DNA of 64,000 nt from Wurfbainia villosa (GCA_025175895.1 CM045989.1:133313272-133377271), one strand, 5' to 3'. Numbered from the stretch's first letter, positions 35,481 to 46,962 are shown. Notes: generated from the sequence alone by a model not told the origin. Program-made: numbers and translations.

Positions 35481-36665
35481 TGTTAGGGCAATCTCTTGCC
35501 ATGATAAGGTTTTGATGTGTGTGGCAAAGAGTTTAAGTTAGTGTGTTATGTTGATTTGATATGTGCGTTGAAGTCGTGCAGGACTTAGTAATTCGCACAT
35601 GGAGCCGTGGCGAGTTTCACATCTCATGACTCGTGCCTTGAGTCGGTGAAGGATAGCTTTGCGGAAGCCGTGCGCTTGGAGTATCCGAGGGACCGCCGGA
35701 CGAGAAGCTTGGAGTGAAGCCGGAGGAAGTAGACTTCGAGGCAAGAAACGCGAAGGAGCATTGCAGAGCCGTGCGCCTGATGCTGCCGAGGGACGTGGCC
35801 GCGAACAAAGAGAACTTCGAAGGCGAGGGACTCCGAGAGATGAGAGTGAGCGAATGTAACCCGGGAAGGGGTAGCTCTTAGGTGAAACTTGGCCATTTGG
35901 CCAAGTGTCGGATGAGTTTTCCCGACACCAGTCGACTGCCATGTCATGGCGATCGCTCAGTCGATGGTTCGATCGGTCGGTATAGTGTAGGCCGATCGCC
36001 ATGGGTGCGATCGTGATGTCGGCGATCATGCCGACGATCGGCTCGACAGCGCGCACGAGAATGGAGTCGAAACAATTGAGCACTCAACTGATCGAGCATC
36101 AGACGATTGATCGTAGGATCGATCGGTGATGTCAATCTGGATTGGATGGAATCCAGCGTGGAAAGCTGATGCGTTATTGGGCAGCGGCTACGGGATCACG
36201 ATCGGTGATCGAGGGCATCGATCGTGATCCGATGTGTCAATGGGAAGAAACCCTCTTCCTCTATAAAAAGGAAGGGGGTGGGGCTTTGGGAGGCTAATGC
36301 TTATGCTCTAATACTCTCCCAAAGTTCCCTAAAGCTTTCCATCCTCTTACTCAAGCTTATTTCCATTATATTTGTAAGAGGAGTGTTTTTGTGTAAAGAG
36401 GTTACCTCCACCTAGCTTTGTGCAAAGGAGAGATCTAGTGGATAGATTGCGGAGTGATTCACCGTGAACGAATCGGACCGTGGATTAGCGGCATAGCCGT
36501 GAACCACGTTACATCTCGTGTTTGTATTGCTTGTCTATCTTTTGTGTTGTCTTTATTTGTATTTGTATATTCCGCTTGCGCTAACGCTTTGTAGACGAGA
36601 GAATTCCGACATCCATCGTAAGAGGGCTATTCACCCCCCTCTAGTCGGCCAATCGATCTCCAACA
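35481..36665 (+). repeat. 3' LTR of second copia gag-only element
   Basis: A 1185-bp partner of 31242-32457. The first 450 and last 420 bases are nearly identical to it, but the palindrome-bearing U3 part (about 35925-36240) is rewritten: the GTCGAC cores are replaced by CGATCG-type cores, for example GATCAC-GATCG-GTGATC at 36194-36210. Confidence 0.93.
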
Positions 36666-37049
36666 TGTTGAACCATCGAAACATTCATCCGCTTCTTGTA
36701 GCTGTCGAAGCTTGCTCAGACTCATTCCACTGTATCTATCCCTAAAGGCTACCCAGACTGCATGAGCTAAAGGATACGACTCATACTCAAAAACTAGATC
36801 ATCAACCATTGAACTTATCAATATACCCTTAGCAGTGGAATCCTTCATTTTCCATTCCTTGTAGGCATCAAGGTCACGTCTGTGCTGTGTCGTGGGACCC
36901 ACAACAGGTTCTTCCATAACCTAATGTACAACCTCTAGAACTTCTTATTCCTCAAGAACATACTAAATTTTAAGGTGCCAGATTTTGTAGTTTTCCCCAT
37001 TAAATTTTTCACCCTTATTCAATTCAGCTATAATGTTCTTCGTTGCCAT
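36666..37049 (-). pseudogene. Copia gag N-terminal half of old element
   Basis: On the - strand the start ATG is at 37049-37047, giving MATKNIIAELNKGEKFNGEN, then YKIWHLKI and a stop. Two more in-frame stops follow before the open part from 36917 (RRDLDAYKEWKMKDSTAKGI, AHAVWVAFRDRYSGMSLSKL). Near the insertion a frame change puts the sequence into the frame (MNVSMVQH) that runs on across the joint to 31241. The nested element therefore landed inside the gag coding sequence. Confidence 0.85.
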
Positions 37050-37483
37050 AATCTACCATAAATAAACAGATTATTCAGTGTATGCATTTATGTATGTAAT
37101 CTCTAAATTTACTCAATGTAAATCTGATTTGGTTTACAAAATCAAGTGATAACTACATTACCACTCATCATCTGTATGTGTCAATCTGACTTACATTGAT
37201 CTATTTTATTACATACATTCCATTTAATGAACTTAATCATTATCCAAATATGATATTAAATATTAAATGAACTTATCATTTAAAATTATACTCATAATGA
37301 ACAAATCAAAGAGCATAAACAAATATCATGCATCATGTAGAGTAAACAAAATAAAATGAACTAATCATTTCGAATGAACATATCATTAACTAAATATGTT
37401 GTACATTGTCAATAAATAACAAGACTCTACCAAGAATGTTATACAACATTCTTCCTACTCATAACTAACAAACAAAAACAACT

Positions 37484-38008
37484 CTAATAAACTATATAGG
37501 CGATTATTACTCCCACTAGGATAAACACTAGCGCAGTAATAATCCAAACATGCCCAATCTTCTTGGGCTGAACTAGGACACCTACTGCTGAGATGCTCTC
37601 AAGATGATGCCAAGACGCAGAATCCTATAAATGACACACATGAAGAGATCCCATAGGAAAAACCTCTTCAGGGTCTTTTTCTGGATCTTCTTCACAATGA
37701 ACTTCATAATCCTCATAATGAAGCAGCTCAGTGCATAATTGGGTATATGGTATGTGCCCCTCGTAGCGCCCCCATATTTAATGTGTGATATCACTCAGGT
37801 TCTTAGGCAGTGAACGAATCAAAGTCCAGATCCTGTAGTTGTCCAGAATTTGAAACTCCTGCATCTCAAGTCTCCAAAACAGCCTATCAAGTCTCCCGAT
37901 GTGCCACCCGACTCTATGAGCTGAGTCATACTCTATCCCCTGGATAGCCTCCCTAAGCTGATTATACAACACATCGCGTCGAGTCATAGTAGTAATCGTC
38001 CGTGCCAT
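37484..38008 (-). pseudogene. Extra ORF before gag: gag-like with C-terminal transmembrane helix
   Basis: A single frame of 174 codons runs from ATG at 38008 to the stop at 37484-37486 and is interrupted by only two stops (37778-37780 and about 37629-37631). The N-terminal part (WHIGRLDRLFWRLEMQEFQI, RIWTLIRSLPKNLSDI) has the look of a copia UBN2-type Gag helix bundle. A short acidic part follows (EEDPEKDPEEVF). The C-terminus has a strongly hydrophobic stretch (VWIITALVFILVGVIIAYIV, about 37490-37550), a likely membrane anchor. It lies between the leader and the true gag (start 37049) on the same strand. I do not recognise the full protein. It may be a remnant of a second gag or a captured gene. 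Confidence 0.55.
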
Positions 38009-39396
38009 CTGAAAAAATTGAAATTAGCTAAGTCAGTACAAAACCGACAAACCAGTACATATACCGGCTTAATTCAATTTATATATAAGCATAGAACCAA
38101 CACAATAAATTAAGAATAAATTTCCTTGATTCTCTGAAGGACAATCGACTGATACGCTCAGACTAGTCGACTGATACTTTTATCAATCGACCATTATCTA
38201 AGTCCAGTCGACTAGAACCATGAAGACTCAACTTGGCCGTGAATTCATGAGAACCCGAACACCATCCGATTTTCTCTGAGCACCCCAGGCACTCGGGCAA
38301 CATGTATGGTATTATGCCTTTTCATCGTTCCTAGCCACCAATTCTAGTTCATTAAGTCTATTAGTAAGTTGTTTATGTCGAGTCATAACCGTTCCAAACA
38401 ACTACCCGACAATCAAATTATGAGTTTAGTTGACCATAGTCAACTATGGAAGGTCAACCAATGTCGACCACCATATAATGTGATAGAACACCTTATGTGC
38501 TAGTCGACCTCCATTAGGTCCAGGCGAGCACCAAATGTGCAAGCTAACCACTATTAGGTCCGACCAAACATCAAGTGTGCAAGCCAACCACTTTTAGGTC
38601 CAATCGAGTGCCAAGTGCTCTGGCTAAGTACCTCGGGCGTCGAGTGCAACCGCCTTTGTTGCCCGACTACTACATGTCCGGCCCAAGCATTGTGCATTTC
38701 GTTGTCGAACCGAGTTCCGAGCACTTTTACCCAGCAGCTGAGTACTCCCGAACACACAACCTGGAAGATTCATCGCTCGACTTATGGTGTCGAGCACTGC
38801 TTGCTCGGGCGTTTTGTGCCTGCTACAGTGCCGAGCACCCAGTGCTCGAGCACCGCACCCCCAAGCACCCGTGCGCTAGGGAGTTGCGCTTTGTTGCGGT
38901 GTCGTGAAGCCAATGCTTAACCACTGTGCAGCCAAGCACCATGCGCTCAGGCGTTGTGCGCCTGATGCGGTGCCAAACACCCAGTGCTCATGCACCGTGC
39001 GTCCGATTTATTCTCGTCAAGTGACCCAAGCGACGATTAATTCCCACTCGAAAATTGTCACTCGACTATTTGGAAAATCCCCGAGCGTTTCGCACTCCTT
39101 GTCCCAAGCACAGAAAATGCTCGAGTATCCGCATCTTCCAATCGGACTCTACTCAATAATTTTATAAAGTGGACTTGTACTTTATAATTGGACTCATGCC
39201 CAATTTATAAATAGAAGCCCTTTTTTATTATTATTAAAGCATGAAGCACAGCAAAAAAAAACATGAAACATTTTTTTTTGCTGCTCAGCTTACTAAAGCG
39301 AGAACTCTGAAACTCGCTCAGTATTCCCATGTACCTAAAGTGTTCGATTGTTCTTGGATTTTTTTTTTACTAAAATAAAAGATGTAAATCAATCTT
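38009..39396 (-). other. Long leader of old copia element
   Basis: This 1.4 kb between the primer site and the extra ORF has no supported gene. It contains a 40-bp tandem repeat (38463-38640), several GTCGACTG-type motifs (38150-38215) also found in the nested element, and a GC-rich patch (38770-39010) with repeated CACCCAGTGCTC phrases. Confidence 0.55.
38463..38640. repeat. 40-bp tandem repeat, about 4.5 copies
   Basis: Units start at 38463, 38503, 38543, 38583 and 38623, exactly 40 bp apart, with the shared core ACCACTATTAGGTCC and a following CAAGTGTGCAAGC-type end. Confidence 0.85.
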
Positions 39397-39408
39397 GCTC
39401 TGATACCA
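39397..39408 (-). promoter_or_regulatory. Primer binding site of old copia element
   Basis: It reads TGGTATCAGAGC on the - strand, one base from the 5' LTR (39410). An exact initiator-Met type site, it fixes the element's orientation. Confidence 0.92.
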
Positions 39409-39409
39409 A

Positions 39410-39660
39410 TGTTGATATTATTGCATTTGTTTGCATGAATTTAAATGCTGGGGAAAAAACTGTGAATAAAATTTACAGTGAGTCGTCAGAATCTTCACGT
39501 TTCCTGGATCTGTAGGAATGACGATCTCTACTCACCGTCTGAGGATCGATCATGATTATCAAATGGAAGGATCCTACTCTTCCACAAATCAAGTTCCAAT
39601 CGCGCCTCGGCATTCTCGAAACTTTTCGTTCTCTCCGACAGCCTAACGATGTCTCCTGCA
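39410..39660 (-). repeat. 5' LTR of old copia element, first segment (rest at 55493-55709)
   Basis: On the + strand it starts TGTTGATATTATTG, matching 25085. It is broken at 39660, where the Tat element entered. Its remaining 217 bases are at 55493-55709, ending TTGCTTTCA. Both parts together give 468 bases against 469 in the other LTR. Confidence 0.92.
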
Positions 39661-40676
39661 TGATGCGGCGAGGAAAATTCGTTTACCTCCTTTCGATGTG
39701 ACGAAGGCACGAAGGGAGCTTTTTAGGGGGTTCTCACAGGCCGCAACAGTGAAAATGAGAAGACGAAGCAAAGAAACGCAAACCAACACAAGCAATGAAA
39801 ACTAGAACACAGGATGTAACGTGGTTCGGAATAAGTATTCCTACTCCACGGAGGTGAGCTCTCTCACCGGGGGCAGTGCCCAAGCACTTTCAACTATGAA
39901 CGTACTCCTTTCCGAAAAGGAAACTTCCCGAGACGGAGGAGAAAACCTCTTACAGTTTAATCCCAATACAAGAAAGAGTACACGCAATGTAACAGCGGAG
40001 ATCGCTATTCTCCTTCTCCGACGAGGTAGTGATAGCTCTCCTCCTCCTGCGTCTTCATTTCTTGCTTGCTGGAATAATGCGGATCCCTTTTCCTTCTGTC
40101 CTCCTCCTCCCTTTTATCCTCCTTCTCTGATCCATAGCTACCTCGCGGGCCACCACGCCCACCGGAGAATAATTACAGAGATCACGAGGGCGAAGGCTCC
40201 TCGGAATATTATGTGGGGACCCCTCCTTCTGTTACATAACACCTCCTCATCTATATTTCAGGAAACTAGGTTAGCCTGCCCCCCTCAACCATCCACTTCT
40301 GATGAAACTAACTTAGGTCTATAGCTCACGGATGGTATAGCCTTTGGGCTCCCCACCAACCCGAACCCACTCTCCTTCTCCCCCCACCGAACGACCTCCG
40401 AACTGACTAGGCCGAGCCGATTCTTATCCGTCCCGTCAGCCTCTAGGCTTATCTGGCCGAACCGATTCTGGCTTATTTCCCAACGAAGTGCCTCCCCCCG
40501 CCTTCGCTTTGCCGTGTCGATTACCTTCACTAGCTCTCCCGCGCCAATTATTTCAGGCGCTTGCGCCCGAACCGTTCCTCTCTTTTTTCTCCGTTGAACC
40601 CGCTAATTGGTTCGGGTAACGCCTTGCCTGTGAGCCCTCCTATCTAGTTCATAGAGAAGAGGTAACGACGGTGTCA
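39661..40676 (-). repeat. 3' LTR of Tat element
   Basis: A 1016-bp LTR. On the element's strand it starts TGACACCG and ends GCCGCATCA. A TATA-like GGATAAAAGGG lies near 40105-40116 on the - strand, at a place comparable to the TATA box of the older LTR at 23809. It differs from the partner chiefly in a CpG-rich patch at about 40130-40200. Confidence 0.92.
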
Positions 40677-41057
40677 TTAGTCAACCCAAAAAAATAGTCA
40701 AGCGAAGTTATAAGCTTGACTTTCCAACTATATAAGGTTCCTACTCCATCCTTGGCTTATTAATTCAAATTTACTCTTCTCTTATAGCTCCACCGCATAT
40801 ACTTGAGGCGGCCTAATGGGCCCATGGGCCCCACTTCTCCTTTTCTCCCCTATAGTCGAACCGTCACAAAAACCCTATATAAGCCTCCACCTTTTTCTTT
40901 TAGGTATTACTTAGTGTGCCCAACAATCCCGTCCCTTCCACTTCTTCCCTCCTGCGATTTTCACCGGCGGCGTTTCAGCGACCCAACCCTTCCCTTCTTA
41001 TACGCTCTTCCTCTAACCCCCCCCCCCCAAGTAAGTATTCTGTCCTATTTTATACCT

Positions 41058-43067
41058 ATGACCCCTAAGACCATTCCCTCACCTGCGTGGTATGAGCACA
41101 CCATAACCCAACTAGACCACGACCATTATTTCTTTAACCTTAAGGACAAGTTTATAGACCCCTCCCTGAAATGCTGCTTTACGACCAAGATGCATCGACC
41201 ACACTGTCCTCCTCCTGGTCTAACTTGCTTCTTCTCCGAACAGTTCCTCAATGGCCTATCTCTACCAGCACCTTCCATCTATCTAGACATTTTAGACTTT
41301 TACGGACTACCCTTAAACTAATTTACCCCCAATTCCTTTCGCATTCTGTCAGGGGCCTCTATAGTGTTCCAACATATAAACCTCTATTTAACCCCTCAAA
41401 TATTCCACTATTTCTTTCAATTGAAATCTTCCAAGGCAGACCTTTTTCATCTGTCCAGTCGTCCAGACTGCCAATTCCTAGTGAACATGCCTACTTCCCA
41501 TAAAGGATGGGAAGAATTGTACTTCTTTGTGCAGCTTCCGGTACCTTTACCTTACTCGGACACCTGGAAGTTAGAACTTCCCGAACTGCCTTCCTTCCGA
41601 GAAATGAGGACCCAATGCCCTTTCTCAGAAGTTTATAGAATCCTGGGAGAGTCGCATTATTGTTCGGATCACTTAATGAAAACTCCCCTCTTGAGCCACT
41701 TCGGACTATCCCCCCTCCCTTCAACGACCTCAGTTGCTATAGATAGGATGACACTTACCCTTCAATATAACTTTCTCCCTGCGTTATTCATCTTTCTCAC
41801 CAATGCATTTTGCAGATAATCTAATGCAGGACGCTTTGGTGAAAGGAGAAGAGGTTGAGGCTGCCAAGAAGAAGAAGGCCTCAACAAAGAGGGGTAAGTT
41901 GGTGGCAGCTCCTTCTTCTCCTCGGAAGAAACTACGGCTCATTAAGAAAGGAGCCCCGAGTTCATCTGCTCTTCCCCCTTCCTCTTCCGGTCAACATGGT
42001 TTGCAATCCTTAACCATCTATGAACCGAGGAGAAAGGATATTACCTTATCCATCCCATCTTCGTCTCCTCAAGGGGGAGACTCCCCTTCCCATTCTCCTA
42101 ATTCATCCCCCCTTTCACATGATTCTCCCTTGCCTTCCCGAACCGAGTCCATCTCTGCTCCTATCCCCTCCGACACACTTACTTCTCCCGCCCCTCTTCA
42201 ACGCGTCAGACCCACTCTTCCTTCCGAAGGAGAAGACCTTCCCCTTCCAACCTCCTCAAGGGCTACATTGGGGTCTCTGCTGCAGATCCATCACCCTTCG
42301 GAGGTGAAATTTTTCAATCAATCAGGCGTGCAAGGCCCTTACGAACAAGTAGGCAAATTGCTGGCTGAGGTACCTACTGTCCCCTTCTCATCTTTACTGT
42401 ACGTTTCTCTGTATGTCAGCATATACTGATGGTGTTTTCTTTCCTTTAGGCCTCAGCCTAGCACAGCAAAATGGTAGCTCACCTGGCCAAATTTCAGTCC
42501 AGCATAGAGGCACGCCACTTTGCCTCTCTAGCGCAGCAGAAACAACTCGCTCGGCAGTTAAGCGAGAGAGAACAGAAAGAATATGACCTGAGGGGCCAAT
42601 TTGAAGATGCCATGACACAATTGGCCCTGGTCCAAAGTGAAAAGGAGGAGCTTCAGCGAAGAAATGAAGACCTCGAACAGCAAGTCTTCCTCCAGTCCAG
42701 CGAACTACAGCAGGTGGATATCCTCGCCCGTGAACTAAAAGAGTATAAGGGGCAGCTTGGGAACACCATTATTAAAGCCGTCAATTCTTCGACTGCTATC
42801 CAACAGCTTCAGCAAGAGTGTCAACGGCTTCGACTGGAACGCCAAGAATGGGAAGCCACTAAGAAATCTTGCATAGAGAAGTGTCAAGAGCTCTCCTCCA
42901 TGGTGGCTGCTCTTCCTCAAGCCCTGTCAGCAGCGGCTCGGCAACAGTCTGCCCTTCATAAAGAATACTCCGAAGCCCTTTCAGCTCTGGGACGGCAAGC
43001 CATACAAGCAGCCACTGAGAAGGATGCCTTGGCGGCCCAACTGACTGAAAGCCAAACCCACCGCTAA
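41058..43067 (+). pseudogene. Tat antisense ORF a: putative gypsy-type transposon domain plus coiled coil
   Basis: Exon 1 (41058-41742) starts MTPKTIPSPAWYEHTITQLD and holds the plant domain annotated as putative gypsy-type transposon (YLDILDFYGLPLN, stop at 41319-41321, FTPNSFRILSGASIVF, DCQFLVNMPTSHKGWEELYF). An inferred intron (41743-41815, donor ATAGGA where the older copy has GTAGGA, acceptor TTTTGCAG) joins in frame to exon 2 (ADNLMQDALVKGEEVEAA, Lys-rich then Ser/Pro-rich). A second intron ends TTTCCTTTAG at 42449. The last part (42471-43067) is a Gln/Glu-rich coiled coil. TATA-like CCTATATAAGCC lies at about 40873-40884. One premature stop and the altered donor mark damage. The role is unknown; conservation in the older copy suggests past selection. 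Confidence 0.75.
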
Positions 43068-43703
43068 GCGTCGATCGGCTAACTTCCCACCAAGGAGCAG
43101 GAAGTTGATCTAAAGGGGCGATATGTCAAGAAGGGGGTGGACCTGTTTATACTGGGCTTTGATGGGTCTTCGGCTCTAAATGCTGAACGGGGGTATCCAT
43201 CCCCCGGCACGGACACTAGTTATTTAAATCCTGTAGATGCATTATCCAAGTGTCTCTCCGAAATGTTTGAATTATAACTTCTAATATCCTATTCCCTGTA
43301 ATGACCCCTTTCTTAGTGCTGAAAAGTAATTATATTAACATAGCTTTTTGTTGTTCTCTTTGTATGCCTCCTTGCGGGTCGGGAATTCTGAACCAACTTT
43401 GTGGTTTTCCCTTTTTACGCTGACGTTTCTTTTCTCGTGTCGCATGGCGCAATCACCTCGTTTGTTTGGGAACTCACTCAGAAGGTCTCGGATGGTTTTA
43501 TTCATATCCGACCCAATTTTGGCTCGGCCAAAAAATTAAATGACTTTCGCCTGTTGATCTTCACTGTCTCTCTTACTGCTTCGGAAACGATATCTTGATA
43601 AGTACCTATGCTGCTGTCATTACGATATCAGTCTCTTCGCCTTCTTCCCTTTTCCAAGAACTATTGCATTTCCTTTCCTCTCAACTATAAATTATCATCC
43701 TCC

Positions 43704-44186
43704 ATGTCTTCGTCCTTCCATCTCACTCCCATGGCTTCGGCGGGACACCCTATTGAGATTTCTTCGGATTCTGAATCTTTCGATGGGAGCTTACGGAGAC
43801 ATCAAGATTCTGAGACCCGCTCGACAGCTACCTCAGCTTTCTGCCCCCTTCCTTTTCCGCCTCACACCACAGCTCCCTCCCCTCCCACGGGGAGGTCTTA
43901 TCGAGCACCCTTCCCTTCTTTCCGCAATCGGGTGTGGAACCCTCCTTTAACATGGGAGTACACAGTGGGAGATCCCCGGGCCTCTGCTGAACTTCCCCTA
44001 CTTCCACCGGCCCTGACCTTCATTCCAGTCTCCCCGGCGAGGATCCGTCCGCCTCCTTTTGATGAAGGTCCACCAGTGATACCTTCTGCTCAAGGCGAGC
44101 TCTACAGGGTCATCTTGGCACCTTCCCCTCCCGAGGAGCCCTCTCCCACTTCTCCTGTTAAGAGCAATCATAGAAAACCTTCATAG
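43704..44186 (+). CDS. Small Pro/Ser-rich antisense ORF in Tat element
   Basis: 160 residues starting MSSSFHLTPMASAGHPIEIS, then an acidic DSES patch, then Pro-rich sequence to the end. I do not recognise the family. The short IEIS-SDSES pattern resembles SUMO-interaction motifs, but such matches are common by chance. A TATA-like ACTATAAATT lies only about 20 bases upstream of the ATG. No stop interrupts it. It may instead be an exon of a longer antisense gene. Confidence 0.45.
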   Translation: MSSSFHLTPMASAGHPIEISSDSESFDGSLRRHQDSETRSTATSAFCPLPFPPHTTAPSPPTGRSYRAPFPSFRNRVWNPPLTWEYTVGDPRASAELPLLPPALTFIPVSPARIRPPPFDEGPPVIPSAQGELYRVILAPSPPEEPSPTSPVKSNHRKPS

Positions 44187-44527
44187 ATTAAACGATGTAA
44201 TCCTTTTAAGTATGTTAATAAAAATGAAGGAGGGAATTGGTATCCGTTCTTGTTGTTTTCCTGTGGAGGTAAGGTTTCTGTCATCAGAAAGACTGTAACC
44301 TCGTCTGAATATACTTTCTTTTACCATCTTCAGGGGGTTCGGACCCTTTTTCCTCATAATTACTGTACCAGCGACTTTTCACCTACTGTCGTTACGTTTC
44401 CCCTTCTTTACTAGCATTCATTATCCTTACTTCCTTTGCTAATAAATGCGGCCTCCTCCTCCATCGTTATAAAGACCTCCAACCCCTACTGTATAACATC
44501 CATCTTTTTCTTTCTTTTCCCCTAGCC

Positions 44528-44674
44528 ATGGACAAAATGTCTGAACAAGGCAGTAGTTCCTTTATTGCTGAAGAAAAGGTGGACAAGCAACGTTATATTG
44601 CTAATCTGGAAGAACAAGTGAGGTACTTGCGGGTTGAGGAGGTTTCTACGAGAACTACTCTTTGCAGCGACTAA
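44528..44674 (+). CDS. Tiny antisense ORF in Tat element (48 aa)
   Basis: It reads MDKMSEQGSSSFIAEEKVDK and then ANLEEQVRYLRVEE, a short coiled-coil-like segment, and stops at 44672-44674. TATA-like GTTATAAAGAC lies about 60 bases upstream. It is probably a fragment or exon of an antisense gene of the coiled-coil type seen in ORF a and ORF b. Low certainty. Confidence 0.35.
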   Translation: MDKMSEQGSSSFIAEEKVDKQRYIANLEEQVRYLRVEEVSTRTTLCSD

Positions 44675-44999
44675 GCGAGGTTCCGGAAGGAACTATAAAG
44701 CGGATCTTCTGTGATCCTACTTTCGGCAACTAATGCGCCAACCCCCGCCGCACAAAGAAACTCCGCCAACTCCTCCTAACAAAGAACTATAATACCCCCT
44801 ATATATATAAGGGTCTCTTTTGTTATTTTCTCCTTGTAAAGGAGTTAGAATGTGTAATTTTTCTAAAGCAATGAACTTTTCCCGCTTGTCTTCTTCTCCC
44901 AGCATTTCTTAAGTTATGCCCCATTTTACCTTCCTCATACCAAAATAGAATGACACATAGCTGGGGCATACTTCGGCTCTTCTGCCCCTTTACCCTACT

Positions 45000-46735
45000 A
45001 GGAATATAATAATATAGAGTCGCGAAATGACTCGACTCTGCTGCTCTACCGCCACACGGGGGTAGTTGAAGAATGAATTCAACTCTTCCGCTTCGCGAGG
45101 ATAAAAAAGATAAATAACTGAGGAGACCCCAGTTCTTCCATTCCTCCACCACACGGGGATAAAATAATATATATAGTTGAAGAATGAATTCAACTCTTCC
45201 GCTTCGCGGGGATAAAAATGATAAATAACTGAGGAGACCTCAGTTCTTCCGCTCCACCACCACACGGGGATAAAATAATATAGATAGTTGAAGAATGAAT
45301 TCAACTCTTCCGCTTCGCGGGGATAAAAATGATAAATAATTGAGGAGACCTCAGTTCTTCCGTTCCACCACCACACGGAGATAAAATAATATATATAGTT
45401 GAAGAATGAATTCAACTATTCCGCTTCGTGGGGATAAAAAAGATAAATAACTGAGGAGACCTCAGTTCTTCCATTCCACCACCACACGGGGATAAAATAA
45501 TATATATAGTTGAAGAATGAATTCAACTCTTCCGCTTCACGGGGATAAAAATGATAAATAACTAAGGAGACCTCAGTTCTTCCGTTCCTCCACCACACGA
45601 GGATAAAATAATATATATAGTTGAAGAATGAATTCAACTCTTCCGCTTCGCGGGGATAAAAATGATAAATAACTGAGGAGATCTCAGTTCTTCCGTTCCA
45701 CCACCACACGGGGATAAAATAATATAGATAGTTGAAGAATGAATTCAACTCTTCCGCTTCGCGGGGATAAAAATGATAAATAACTGAGGAGACCTCAGTT
45801 CTTCCGTTCCACCACCGCACGGGGATAAAATAATATATATAGTTGAAGAATGAATTCAACTCTTCCGCTTCGCGGGGATAAAAATGATAAATAACTGAGG
45901 AGATCTCAATTCTTCTGCTCCACCACCACACGGGGATAAAATAATATATATAGTTGAAGAATGAATTCAACTCTTCCATTTGGCGGGGATAAAAATGATA
46001 AATAACTAAGGAGACCTCAGTTCTTCCGTTCCACCATCGCACGGGGATAAAATAATATATATAGTTGAAGAATAAATTCAACTCTTTCGCTTCGCAGGGA
46101 TAAAAATGATAAATAATTGAGGAGACCTCAGTTCTTCCGTTCCACCACCACACGGGGATAAAATAATATATATAGTTGAAGAATGAATTCAACTCTTCCG
46201 CTTCGTGGGGATAAAAATGATAAATAGCTGAGGAGATCTCAGTTCTTCCGTTCCACCACCACACGGGGATAAAATAATATATATAGTTGAAGAATGAATT
46301 CAACTCTTCCGCTTCGCGGGGATAAAAATGATAAATAACTGAGGAGAACTCAGTTCTTCCGTTCCACCACCGCACGGGGATAAAATAATATATATAGTTG
46401 AAGAATGAATTCAACTCTTCCACTTCGCGGGGATAAAAATGATAAATAACTGAGGAGACCTCAGTTCTTCCGCTCCACCACCACACGGGGATAAAATAAT
46501 ATAGATAGTTGAAGAATGAATTCAACTCTTCCGCTTCGCGGGGATAAAAATTATAAATAACTGAGGAGACCTCAGTTCTTCCGTTCCACCACCGCACGGG
46601 GATAAAATAATATATATAGTTGAAGAATGAATTCAACTCTTCCGCTTCGCAGAGATAAAAATGATAAATAACTGAGAAGACCTCAGTTCTTTCGCTCTAC
46701 CACCACACGGGGATAAAATAATATAGATATTGCCC
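45000..46735. repeat. 111-bp minisatellite, about 15.5 copies
   Basis: The phrase GTTGAAGAATGAATTCAAC starts at 45065 and at every 111 bases to 46619 (14 exact periods), with partial copies at both ends. Each unit has two hairpins: GTTGAA/TTCAAC with a 7-base loop, and AACTGAGG/CCTCAGTT with a 3-base loop (AGA). Because 111 is a multiple of three, a long - strand frame (45416-46636, 406 codons) stays open through the array; I treat it as a by-product. The array lies in the 3' region of the Tat element, between antisense ORFs. Such regions are known sources of new plant satellites. Confidence 0.95.
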
Positions 46736-46962
46736 AAAGGCCTTCGGCATAAAAAGGGAGCTGCTTTTCCACCGCTACTCTTCCTTCTTTCGTCCCGAAG
46801 GGAACACCCTCATCCATCCTCTCTATTGAAAGCAAGGGTTTTATTATATAACGAGCCATCAAAGAAATAAATCCTCGTTACCCTTCTACTCAAGGCCTCT
46901 CTTTCTACTAACTAGGAGCCCAACAGCCATTATCAGCCCATTTTTTCCTCCTTTTATAGGGG

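Larger units (their letters stand above)
31242..36665 (+). mobile_element. Second copia gag-only (TR-GAG type) element, nested in the old copia gag
   Basis: LTRs at 31242-32457 and 35481-36665 both start TGTTAGGGCAATCTC and end GATCTCCAACA. The target duplication TGTTG lies at 31237-31241 and 36666-36670. The 3.0-kb interior has an initiator-Met primer site, a gag gene (split by one frameshift) and about 1.2 kb of AT-rich non-coding sequence ending in a purine tract. No pol is present. Its Gag is related to that of 5374-10321, so the two are members of one gag-only group. LTRs differ by about 2% in the first 170 bases, so insertion is recent. Confidence 0.93.

Noticed and set aside
39821..40324. 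167-codon + strand ORF
   Set aside because: It lies antisense within the Tat LTR; no related frame stays open in the partner LTR over the same length.
45416..46636. 406-codon - strand ORF across the minisatellite
   Set aside because: It stays open only because the 111-bp unit is a multiple of three without a stop in that frame; it is a 37-residue repeat with no known domain.
45000..46735. CRISPR-like array
   Set aside because: Units are contiguous 111-bp repeats without unique spacers, in a plant retrotransposon.
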